A stretch of 35,917 bases of DNA from Verrucomicrobiia bacterium. Its GTDB lineage: Bacteria; Verrucomicrobiota; Verrucomicrobiia; Verrucomicrobiales; DEV007. The stretch covers positions 1 through 35,917 of the forward strand of contig JAGROY010000153.1 in assembly GCA_020439995.1 (NCBI GenBank). Reading direction: 5' to 3'. A model generated the notes under the pieces. That model had not been told where the DNA came from, ran no database searches, and saw only the letters and a list, made by a program, of their open reading frames with translations. The translations under genes were made by a program, and so were the position numbers. Within the stretch, counting starts at the first letter, position 1. Every line of letters starts with the position of its first letter. This document shows positions 26,301 to 32,545 of this stretch, piece after piece.

Positions 26301-28171
26301 CAACCAACATTGCTGATGCTCTGATGATCGGAGAAAACCCACAAGGTCGCGGTCGCACCTGGCATGGGCCGATTGACGACGTTGGAGCATGGGGTCGCCC
26401 ACTGAGTGCTGTAGAAGTCGGTGCTCTCTGGAACGGAGGATCCGGTGCTTCGATTGGCCAGTTGACAGCAAACATCCTGACGGTGACTGAGACCAATCTT
26501 GGCGCAGATGCTCCAGCAGTGATCTACAGCAACTTCGGTGAAGACGCATTGAGCTTCTCTGATAGAACCCACCAACACAATGGCGCAGCCTTTGATGACG
26601 CTGGGCTGCTCAGCACTGCTGGAACGAACATCGTTCCGCTGCCAGATTATCTGGTAGGTGGTGACTATGTGGCGTTTGCTAACGATGCTCGCGACAACGT
26701 CGATTTCGGAGCGGTCGTGACCGCAAAGAACCCAACGAACTGGTATCTGCTCATCGACAATAGACTCGACGGCGTTGCAGCCAACGGATCAAGTCCCAAC
26801 ACTGTGGATCCTGTCCTTGGCGGAACGTTGCAGTGGGTCATTGACGGTGGATGGCAGCGCGTCAACACAGGCATCTCACCTAATGGTCAAGCTGACTACA
26901 CAGGCGTAGATGAAGGTGGTGATGGAGTGGGCGCCGGTGCAGGACTGAATCAGTTCTACGCTGTCTACACACTGCCATCAGCGACAACGTCCGTCTCGAT
27001 TGGTGGACCGCAGATTGCCGGAAACAACATGCTTGCTCTCGTAGGCGTGCCTTCAACGGAAATCCTGAACACCATCACGGTGAAAGTGGATGGGAAAGTC
27101 ATTCACGACAGTGTGATTGTGGATTTCGATCCTACTGCTGCTGATCGGATCGCGTTCGCCGCCCGCACGGGTGGTGCTCACGAAACGCTGTTTATTGATG
27201 ACGTCTGCGTTGTCTCTGGAACTGACCTCCCAGCAACACCATCAAATCCATTGATTGCCGATCCAGATGCGATTGCGCGTGACCTGTTGTTAGCCCCTTC
27301 GAACACACTGTTCGGTGGTCAGCTCACGGCAGATGGTTTCGTGATCGGAGTTGCAGGAACGACTGCTGATACCAACAATTGGCCTGCTGGGGAAGCTCCT
27401 GGTTTTGCGATTGACGGTGCCGGTCAGAAGTACCTGAACTTCGGCAAGTTCAATACTGGACTCCTCGTGATTCCGGCAGCACCATCCGTTGCATCAGCCA
27501 TTAAGGTCTGGGCAGCGAATGATTCTGAAGGTCGCGACCCATCCAGCTACGAAGTCTACGGAACCAATGCAGACCTCTCCGGTGCTGCTGGAACCGTTGG
27601 ATTAGGTGACTTCACTCGCATCGGATCGGGTGGTTTGGCGCTGCCAAGCTCCCGTAACGACGGAGGAGCCGCTGAATTGGCCGAAGGGAATGCTTCCCTG
27701 TCCTTGTTCGCCAATACTACGAAGTATGCGGCTTATATGATTGTCTTCCCGACGATCAAGGATGAGGGGCAAAACAGCATGCAGCTTGCTGATGTTCAAC
27801 TGCTCGGAACGATGGATCCGGTCGCTATTGGACTGATGGCTGGCAATCGTGACAGTGACGGTGACGGCACGTCTGACAACGCTGAGCGATTGGCAGGAAC
27901 GAATCCTTACGATTCACGCGAGTTCTTCCACATGTCTGGGATCTCCTATGGTCTCAACGCAGACGGATATCCGACTCTCGTGCTTGGTTTGGCGACCGTG
28001 CCTGACAAAACCTACGTCCTTCAGTTCTCACCCACTATGGAGCCGGGAACTTGGGAGAATGTCGATGTCATGACCGCTGAGGAACCCTCAAGTGCGTTTG
28101 AAATCATGAACCCACAGGCGTTCCAGAGACGTGCCGGATTCTTCCGGTCGATCCTGGTGGAACAAAACTAA
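20342..28171 (+). CDS. Giant mosaic surface protein with LamG-like, lectin-like, PA14-like and TSP3 modules
   Basis: The start is ATG 20342, preceded by AAGGA and followed by a signal peptide (1-27), giving 2609 residues; the open frame extends further upstream but that part is not exported-protein-like. In order I see a carbohydrate-binding-like N-terminal domain (about 30-205), a LamG-like domain (about 209-430), and TSP3 calcium-binding repeats (about 437-538). A lectin-like module (541-952) follows, with a foreign segment inside it (about 600-783), then two tandem PA14-like domains (955-1149 and 1155-1349). Next are TSP3 repeats (1353-1463) and a second lectin-like module split by a long insert (1463-2295), which contains another LamG-like domain (about 1828-2036). 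The C-terminal end holds more TSP3 repeats and a short closing domain (about 2505-2609). It has no PEP-CTERM or other sorting signal of its own. Glycan binding or adhesion is likely, though substrate and attachment are unknown. Confidence 0.93.
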   Translation: MIRRKLHKLYAVIGVGLVGFGSTALAAPVTVNNASFEAPDLHSGGNTWSNEIGPDWKLGGPAAAGDTFIEYIDGFASEGLQHIGLQNNIFIYQDTGVAVEPNTTYTLTVGVGNRNASFSPEGALAIIGLTNAVPDAATANANDAIALLAASTVVDSGPPQAEGTFVDATVTFTTGAAVDGTVVIVLGDDVSGGRAHFDNVRVDASKIGETTPLVAYWSFDGSANDDISGLAGIPSDGLTYTTDAVRGQAMTGGYIGVADAGLFNAVTAGDKMSVSLWQKTPAPTSASSFWFVAPSSTGTERGFQAHLPWSNGTIYMDTAGCCDPPQRINGDPTGFNGFAWNDGAFHHFVFVKDGADKRIYIDGELFLDQSAAGVPAAPLPTDINSLWIGSAQNGASAFPGIMDDFAVWGGALTGDEIAELATGANPKTLGGGVDLGPDPDLDGLRDSWEIANLGNTDSGADDDNDGDGQTNKEEFRNGTNPLVADTDGDGLTDGQEEALGINPLKADTDGDGLSDSFEVSYGTWPGQFDSNGDGFGDGHGLCYVQDFQNANGLDLGDGSILTNTVDGGTTIENGSLNLTLEGVGGQGANYKLPVFDLLANGSLSYVEEFTENGYDGSGLGGANADGRKITGNNVLKDKFGFNNTSAGYADGTFITSVANLGTYSAGQKIQVTFVGAWDEGTVNPAPNWEIDSVSIPGLLDTDFADAAGFTVANNGTVAGPWSNSGGTWSVAGGEGVVASRLVSPVIEVTADGPLTLSFAHRYNFEDDGTTRWDGGGVFVSVVGEEVELEFSVKMDLTLAETPEGNAPADGFSFSFGAIADDAVAGEEGHPDGLVVAFDTWDNGAPDGIGVDIRVDNVEVAQKRIGADEDKNDNSIFKFDGVSRKVDISYTPNSAGGGWVTVAYGGNILHRDVAVDWTPASGDRVAFAARTGGAWETVNIDNLGVACGIPFTTPSNGLRQEWWQNSNPGSRAGVEAVFGSRGAANVFYGAAGTWWTGNGTAIPGVQDYPAETNLARDNYITRLSGQILFPEDGTYKFRDGVDDYTFLYIDLNGNGVEDSGEVLIDDNAWTGTATNDNGGSPIVEVTATAGWVDMVMYTAEGGGGDAGVLYWDYDPVGGIGAGVGFPTALDQAIDLAANGAALLVPESNLRPPLPKQGLYQEWWQNGNPGNRAGLEAVIGSRPADNAFNGAAGTWWTGNGAAIPGVQDYPAETNLARDNYLTRLTGQILFPESGNYKFRDGIDDYTFLYIDLNGNGVEDSGEVLIDDNNWTGTATNDNGGSPIVEVSAQAGWVNMVMYTAEGGGGDAGVLYWDYDPVNGPGAAVGFPTAQDQAIDLAANGANLLVPESNLRLPADCDGDGISDILEYAWFGDLSQDLNDDSDGDRATNGDELALGTNPSIKDTDGDGLWDGEEWIEVGLATLPTVFDTDGDGISDGMELRVTGTNPNSADTDGDGLSDGFELENSCLYFQNFNHLADGTTDLGDGSSVASDAVFTAAVQGKALQMTIDAISSQNAAYRLPNLGDIGGDFAVAFDYALSGGGARPADGFSFNFGPIADDEFASPAEEGFGKGLTVAFDTWDNDGNEDGLGNGIGIDVRLNGATIAGARAAAGADPINNEFFVFDGSKHHVEIIAEAKFPSELPKPLSLFQLDFGNTPDSPGPANGTADGWNGIDNLPMDTAVAVSDTNGVQSGVTITALDDGFNPNNTAAPGAGASFDGIDIPQNVNDDYLFKIADTPGTSARIRVDGLAPGVYNVTLFEGRTTDTGQEAILWAGGDADEPAAANSGSFANGGSTTTIVVGPGQALYYKHLEDGSGGISGIIIRQVDANIGSGLISYWPFDDNTADVVSGYDGEAQGTAPLAYAPGKFGNAVALDGVDQFVSVDGGHEDVFDFQDGNGFSVAAWFKVDSFSKDWQCLIAKGEGDSWRVHRSGANPYFAVKAGNVEPEATTTPVNDGEMHHVVAVSDPDSNKTYVYIDGKVAAEAAYGGVPTNIADALMIGENPQGRGRTWHGPIDDVGAWGRPLSAVEVGALWNGGSGASIGQLTANILTVTETNLGADAPAVIYSNFGEDALSFSDRTHQHNGAAFDDAGLLSTAGTNIVPLPDYLVGGDYVAFANDARDNVDFGAVVTAKNPTNWYLLIDNRLDGVAANGSSPNTVDPVLGGTLQWVIDGGWQRVNTGISPNGQADYTGVDEGGDGVGAGAGLNQFYAVYTLPSATTSVSIGGPQIAGNNMLALVGVPSTEILNTITVKVDGKVIHDSVIVDFDPTAADRIAFAARTGGAHETLFIDDVCVVSGTDLPATPSNPLIADPDAIARDLLLAPSNTLFGGQLTADGFVIGVAGTTADTNNWPAGEAPGFAIDGAGQKYLNFGKFNTGLLVIPAAPSVASAIKVWAANDSEGRDPSSYEVYGTNADLSGAAGTVGLGDFTRIGSGGLALPSSRNDGGAAELAEGNASLSLFANTTKYAAYMIVFPTIKDEGQNSMQLADVQLLGTMDPVAIGLMAGNRDSDGDGTSDNAERLAGTNPYDSREFFHMSGISYGLNADGYPTLVLGLATVPDKTYVLQFSPTMEPGTWENVDVMTAEEPSSAFEIMNPQAFQRRAGFFRSILVEQN
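23207..24390 (+). repeat. Tandem duplicated PA14-like domain within the giant gene, 600-bp period
   Basis: Copy 1 spans 23207-23790 and copy 2 spans 23807-24390, with a spacing of exactly 600 bases (200 codons). By hand alignment about 24 of 195 residues differ, clustered at the domain start and in loops. The core, DDYTFLYIDLNGNGVEDSGE, is identical in both. The DNA differs more, mostly at third codon positions, so the duplication is not very recent. It is an in-frame domain duplication, not a mobile element. Confidence 0.95.
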
Positions 28172-28212
28172 CCTTGAGTTACCTTATGTTTACCATTAAC
28201 TGGAACAATACT

Positions 28213-28914
28213 ATGAAATCGACACTCAAAACTCTCGGTACAGCAGCCCTTGGCGTTCTCGCGCTCAGTGCAGCTGGAACTGCGGATGCTGCAGTATCCT
28301 TGACCGGTGCTTCATTGGTGTGGGCTGAAGATTCGACAACGAATCCTTCATCCTACGCTGATACGCTCGGTGGAAACGGGGCATGGAACATTTATGTCCG
28401 CCCAGTCGGGGGTGCATTCGTCAACTCAGGTGATGGTGCATCCACAGCAATCGATATCCCGCTCAGTGCTGGGGTTAACGAGTTCGAGTTGTGGGTTCAT
28501 CACGAAAGCTGGGGAGACAATACCGTCACCAACCCTGGTAGTTACCTGAATTTGTTTTTGGGTGATCGATCGGGGCCTGCGATCTCGGCTCGTCTGAGCG
28601 GAGGCAACACCGGTAACCTGACGACCCTCACCACCGATCAGGTGGCGTTGGTGCCAAACGTCAGTAGCGGAGCACTGGTAGCTCCATCATCCCAGTTGAG
28701 CTTCACGGCGCCGAGTGGTGACATCGTCACCCTCAATTCCATGAGGATCTCGACGGGTGCAGACACCGTCTCCGCGTTCAACGCGAATCCCACAGGAGTG
28801 CACCAGGACACGATGTTCGCTGTAAGCGTATCCGTGACACCGGTTCCAGAACCATCCACTGGCCTTCTCGGTCTGTTGGGTGCTTCTCTCCTTCTGTTCC
28901 GACGCCGTCGGTAG
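28213..28914 (+). CDS. PEP-CTERM surface protein downstream of the giant gene
   Basis: The 233-residue product has a signal peptide (1-26, ending ADA) and a textbook PEP-CTERM tail: VPEPSTGLLGLLGASLLLFRRRR at the end. Such proteins are processed by an exosortase and retained on the cell surface or in the extracellular matrix. The mature part (27-210) is a beta-rich secreted domain with no motif I can name. I use ATG 28213 because it gives a clean signal peptide; ATG 28186 and TTG 28174 are in frame upstream. It begins about 40 bases after the stop of the giant gene, on the same strand and with no terminator between, so the two are probably one operon. The pairing suggests it could anchor or help display the giant protein, but that is inference. 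Confidence 0.88.
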   Translation: MKSTLKTLGTAALGVLALSAAGTADAAVSLTGASLVWAEDSTTNPSSYADTLGGNGAWNIYVRPVGGAFVNSGDGASTAIDIPLSAGVNEFELWVHHESWGDNTVTNPGSYLNLFLGDRSGPAISARLSGGNTGNLTTLTTDQVALVPNVSSGALVAPSSQLSFTAPSGDIVTLNSMRISTGADTVSAFNANPTGVHQDTMFAVSVSVTPVPEPSTGLLGLLGASLLLFRRRR

Positions 28915-28963
28915 GGGATCATAGCAGTGCCGGTGCTTCTCTGGAAGTGCCGTCAATTTACGG

Positions 28964-28999
28964 GCGGGTTGCAGCGAAATGCTGCAACCCGCTTTTTTT
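28964..28999 (+). terminator. Strong Rho-independent terminator after the PEP-CTERM gene
   Basis: A perfect 12-bp stem, GCGGGTTGCAGC (28964-28975) with its complement at 28981-28992, has loop GAAAT and is followed by seven T. It closes the giant-protein operon. Confidence 0.95.
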
Positions 29000-29035
29000 G
29001 TTGCTAGGAAACAGAGCGTAAGACTACGCTGTTGG

Positions 29036-29569
29036 ATGTCATTATCACTTCATCCCTTTAGAGCCAATTGCCCCCAATCCATTGGAGCGGTGAAGCCTCT
29101 GGGGCTCTCTGTTCTAGTGGCTCCGCTACTGCCACTACTGTTAGTGGCCTGCACCAAGAAGGAGGAGGTTGCGGCCCCGAAAGCAACGGCTGCAATCGTT
29201 CAAAACGTGGACGAATCATACGGAACGGCGAGCGTCGAAGAATTCCAGCAGCGTTTTCTTGAGGCGAGCACAGAAAAGGACGCAAACAAGTATCTGCACC
29301 TGCATTGTGTGGAGAAACTGCCCCCCACTTTGAGGGCATCACTCACCGGCGCGGTCTCTAATGGTGCTCTCAACGTCTTTACCTTTGAGCCTGCTAAGGT
29401 CGAAATCGAACCGCTCACCGACAAGGAAGCAGAGCAATTGAAGCCAGCCGACTGGAACATTCTCCCCACCCACTGGATTATACTCAGCGGAAAGAATCCC
29501 AAGCAATTCAAACACTGGGAGCTTGGCCAATTCGAAGGGCGTTATTACTTGGCCAATCGGATTCGATAA
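29036..29569 (+). CDS. Small lipoprotein of unknown function
   Basis: The C-terminal 140 or so residues are preceded by a lipoprotein signal ending LLVAC, a proper lipobox, followed by TKKEE; the anchored Cys is at residue 39 if translation begins at ATG 29036. A GTG at 29090 preceded by a close GGAG would give the more typical MKPLGLSVLVAPLLPLLLVAC and is an equally good choice. The mature part shows a helical segment (SVEEFQQRFLEASTEKDAN) and an alternating C-terminal region with several Trp and Tyr (HWELGQFEGRYYLANRIR), compatible with a small alpha/beta fold of the kind seen in SnoaL-like or other envelope lipoproteins. No family is recognised. The gene is isolated, with a terminator upstream and a gene-poor stretch after it. 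Confidence 0.7.
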   Translation: MSLSLHPFRANCPQSIGAVKPLGLSVLVAPLLPLLLVACTKKEEVAAPKATAAIVQNVDESYGTASVEEFQQRFLEASTEKDANKYLHLHCVEKLPPTLRASLTGAVSNGALNVFTFEPAKVEIEPLTDKEAEQLKPADWNILPTHWIILSGKNPKQFKHWELGQFEGRYYLANRIR

Positions 29570-29979
29570 AGCTTGGTTACGCACCGCCGGAGCAGATCCG
29601 TACAGTGAACGATAAGCCTGGAACCTGGAAGGGATCTACCGTAACGGCGAGATGATGATGAAGGCAGCTCGGCTTTGGTAAAGCCACGATAGCATGGTTA
29701 TCGTTTCCCGTGCTCCTCTGCCGAACCATTCTCCCAGAAAATTTCTATACGCCACGTCGAGGGTGATTTGCTACTAGATCAAGACGTCGAGGAGATCGTC
29801 AACGCTTGGGATCGGAATCTGACTCCCTGGTGGCTTCTGCTTCCACATGGCCCGCAGCATTGCAGGACTGAGTAGACGATTGGCCGAAGCGGTTTCCAAT
29901 GCGCTCAAGGAGTTTTCCTCTGAGCCTGTGTTCCGTTGCCAAGTATAGGCTTGGGCAACTTACGCATTGCATCCAGAGA
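29570..29979. other. Gene-poor stretch with short coding-like fragments
   Basis: No confident gene was found in these 410 bases. Two short open frames read like protein: one of about 58 codons (about 29690-29871, containing VEEIVNAWDRNLTPWWLLLP), and a 33-codon ATG frame at 29847-29948, in a different frame (MARSIAGLSRRLAEAVSNAL). Neither has a ribosome binding site. They could be remains of a decayed gene or chance. No terminator for the lipoprotein gene or the convergent peptidase gene was identified. Confidence 0.45.
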
Positions 29980-31536
29980 TCATTTTGGCGACGCCATCCA
30001 CTTTGCCAAATCCGCTTTCAAGGCCGCCAGTGATCCCAGGTTCGTATACATCATGTGGCCGCCGTCGTAGAAGCCGAAGGTGAAATTGCTGCGCAACTGG
30101 GGAGCAACAGGGATGTGGTTGATGGTGTAGCGGATTGCCAGATGCGGCGTTGCCAGGTCGTGGTATCCACAGGCGACGAAGATTTTCAGGTGCGTGTTGT
30201 CGCTGAGTGCGTCGGCCAGGTGATCGGCGACGGTGACGTAGCGGTTGGTGAAATTGCTGTAGCTCCAGGGCTGCACGCGGCTGGTGAGGATCTCGTAGGG
30301 TAGGTCGGTTTCAAACTTGAGATCCTCGCGCAGGTAGGCATTCAGGGTGGATGCGTAGGCGCCGTAGATGATCGAATACGAGGCATCGTAGTCCGGCGAT
30401 TCACCAGCACGCTGGGAGTCGAATCCTTCCATCCGTGAGTCGAAGCGTCCAATGCTCACGCCGCTGTCGCGGAGTAGTTCCTTGCGGAAGGCAGTGGGAT
30501 CAATACGCAGATTATGCTCGTCGATGAACGATTCATCGAGCCCGGTGAAGGTGGCGAGTTTCTTTACGATAGAGGAACGCTCGTCGACTGTAAGCGCGTT
30601 GCCCTTCATCAGGGCGGTGGAATATTCACCCATGGCGAATGCTTCCGAGTCGGCGACCGATTTCTTGAGATCAGCCATCAGGGGCTCGGCGAGCTTCTTG
30701 TGGAAGTGCGCTGCGGCAGTCATTGATGGCAGGAAAACGACGTAGGGAAGATCGTTAGACGTGTGAGTATAGAGGGTGCGGAAATCGAGCACCCCGGAGA
30801 TCAACGCCACACCATTGATGTACATTCCGTAGCGATCCTGCAGCGTGCTCGCCAGGCCAGAAGCGCGGATCGCACCGTAACTTTCGCCCGCGACGTACTT
30901 GGGTGAATCCCAGCGTTCATTGCGCGTAACGTAGAGTCGGATGAAATCGGCCACGGCGTTGATGTCCTGCTGGAAGCCGTGGAACTCGTTCGCTTTGTCC
31001 TCTTTCTCCGCCCGGCTGTAACCGGTGCTCACGGGGTCGATGAAAACCAGGTCGGTGGCGTCGAGCAGTGAGTATTCGTTGTCGGTGAGTTGATAGGGCG
31101 GTGCCGATGCCGTGAGGCCATCGGCGCTGAGCACCACGCGCTTCGGCCCGAGGGCACCCATGTGCAACCAGACGGAGGACGAGCCCGGCCCGCCATTGAA
31201 ACAAAAGGTAACCGGGCGTGGCTTCGTCGCATCGATGCCGGTTCGCTCATACGCGATGTAAAAAACGGAAGCCAGCACCGTGCCGTCCTCCTGTTTCAGC
31301 GGAAGCGTCCCGGCCCGCGCGGTGTAGTCGACCTTTTCGCCACCGATGGTGATACTGTGAGTGGTCTCTGAGACTTTTTCTTTTGTCTCCGGAGCGTCCG
31401 CAGGCATTTCTTTGCCCTCTCCTCCAGCTTTTGTGTCGGCCTCGCCGGATTTCGCCGGTTCGTCGGCTGCCTGCGCGACGGCGACCGTAAACGAAAGCAG
31501 GGAGGTAAAAAGCGCCCAAGGTTTCTTAATAATCAT
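29980..31536 (-). CDS. Secreted S10-family serine carboxypeptidase
   Basis: The start is placed at ATG 31536, which gives a signal peptide (MIIKKPWALFTSLLSFTVAVAQAA, cleavage near 23) and a 518-residue protein; the open frame extends 25 codons further without export features. The S10 hallmarks are FCFNGGPGSSSVWLHMGALGP (111-131, oxyanion region) and the nucleophile motif AGESYGAIR with Ser219. The Asp region VACGYHDLATP and the catalytic His in DGGHMMY lie near the C-terminus. It should remove C-terminal residues from peptides outside the cytoplasm. A Glu/Lys/Ala-rich linker (about 24-58) separates the signal from the catalytic domain. The gene stands alone on the minus strand, and its neighbours give no hint about its substrate. 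Confidence 0.95.
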   Translation of the reverse strand: MIIKKPWALFTSLLSFTVAVAQAADEPAKSGEADTKAGGEGKEMPADAPETKEKVSETTHSITIGGEKVDYTARAGTLPLKQEDGTVLASVFYIAYERTGIDATKPRPVTFCFNGGPGSSSVWLHMGALGPKRVVLSADGLTASAPPYQLTDNEYSLLDATDLVFIDPVSTGYSRAEKEDKANEFHGFQQDINAVADFIRLYVTRNERWDSPKYVAGESYGAIRASGLASTLQDRYGMYINGVALISGVLDFRTLYTHTSNDLPYVVFLPSMTAAAHFHKKLAEPLMADLKKSVADSEAFAMGEYSTALMKGNALTVDERSSIVKKLATFTGLDESFIDEHNLRIDPTAFRKELLRDSGVSIGRFDSRMEGFDSQRAGESPDYDASYSIIYGAYASTLNAYLREDLKFETDLPYEILTSRVQPWSYSNFTNRYVTVADHLADALSDNTHLKIFVACGYHDLATPHLAIRYTINHIPVAPQLRSNFTFGFYDGGHMMYTNLGSLAALKADLAKWMASPK

Positions 31537-31751
31537 ATATACTGTAATTATCGCAGAGGTGTTGAATAAAGTCAACTGCGACTCGAGGGCAATCCGACGA
31601 GCGGAAAGCATTCGGCAATCTCGTCGCTGCGTCGTCGTAGGAACTGTTCCACGGGGCTGTCCGGCAGGATGTGGATCGGAGCACTTACATGGATCTTGAT
31701 GTATGAGTTCGCTTTTCAGACCATCGCAAGTGCACGAGTGTGTCCTTCACA

Positions 31752-32525
31752 ATGCTCTCGAGAAACCGCAATCGATCAGTGCTCCAAACAATGGCCTTGA
31801 GCGTCGCACTCGTGGTCGTTCTGCTCCAACCGACAACGGCAGGCCTCACCGCTGCTCCTCATTCTGTGCTGATCACTTCTCGAGACCGTACCCGTGTCCT
31901 CTTGTTGATCGACCAGAACAATCCCCTGCCGGTCATCGATTGGGACACGGGGGACGAGACTGAGCGCCAGATTCCCAATGCGGCGAAGCTGGGCAGCGGC
32001 GTCTACGAAAGCGATCATTTGCGCCCGATCTGGCAACTGGACTGGGACGCCGGAGACTGGGACATCAAATGGACCGACGGCTTCGAAAGCATCATCAGGA
32101 CATACGAGACTGGGTGGAGTGAACCCAATGTTGGCAATAAGACCGTGCTGGAGATTATTCACCAGGGTAAGCCAGTCCGCAGCTATCAATACGATGACCT
32201 ACTTCGCCACGCTCGATCTAAATGGTGCGTCCCGCGATGGCACAGTTCTCACCGGATTCTCTGGCTGGGACAGTGTGAAATCGTTGGCGATCAGCTGCAC
32301 TTGGAGACTTCGTCACGCGAACTGTTCCTTCCAGGAGGGAAGACACTGCCACTGGGCTACCAGGAACACTACGTTTTCGATCTCGTCACGGGCGAGATAC
32401 TTGCGACGCGAATCACGCCTGGCTGGATAGGATGGACAGCGATAGTGATTGCCATCGTGGTCGTGATAGCGGGTGCAAGGTTTGTGTTTCGGAGGAGGGG
32501 ATGTACTACAATGACGAGTGAATAA
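31752..32525 (+). CDS. Membrane-anchored exported protein of unknown function
   Basis: The 257-residue product from ATG 31752 has a basic N-terminus followed by a hydrophobic export signal (about 14-32). It ends with a transmembrane helix (about 225-245, WIGWTAIVIAIVVVIAGARFVF) and an Arg-rich stop-transfer, RRR. That topology places the middle domain outside the cytoplasm, anchored at the C-terminus. The middle domain is rich in Trp and Asp (for example WQLDWDAGDWDIKWTDG) and beta-like; I recognise no family. GTG 31740 is an alternative in-frame start. The C-terminal segment resembles a PEP-CTERM tail in having a helix followed by Arg, but there is no PEP motif, so I do not call it one. The gene converges on the cassette A gene with about 20 bases between stops. 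Confidence 0.65.
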   Translation: MLSRNRNRSVLQTMALSVALVVVLLQPTTAGLTAAPHSVLITSRDRTRVLLLIDQNNPLPVIDWDTGDETERQIPNAAKLGSGVYESDHLRPIWQLDWDAGDWDIKWTDGFESIIRTYETGWSEPNVGNKTVLEIIHQGKPVRSYQYDDLLRHARSKWCVPRWHSSHRILWLGQCEIVGDQLHLETSSRELFLPGGKTLPLGYQEHYVFDLVTGEILATRITPGWIGWTAIVIAIVVVIAGARFVFRRRGCTTMTSE

Positions 32526-32545
32526 ACTCCATCGGGGATCAGGGA

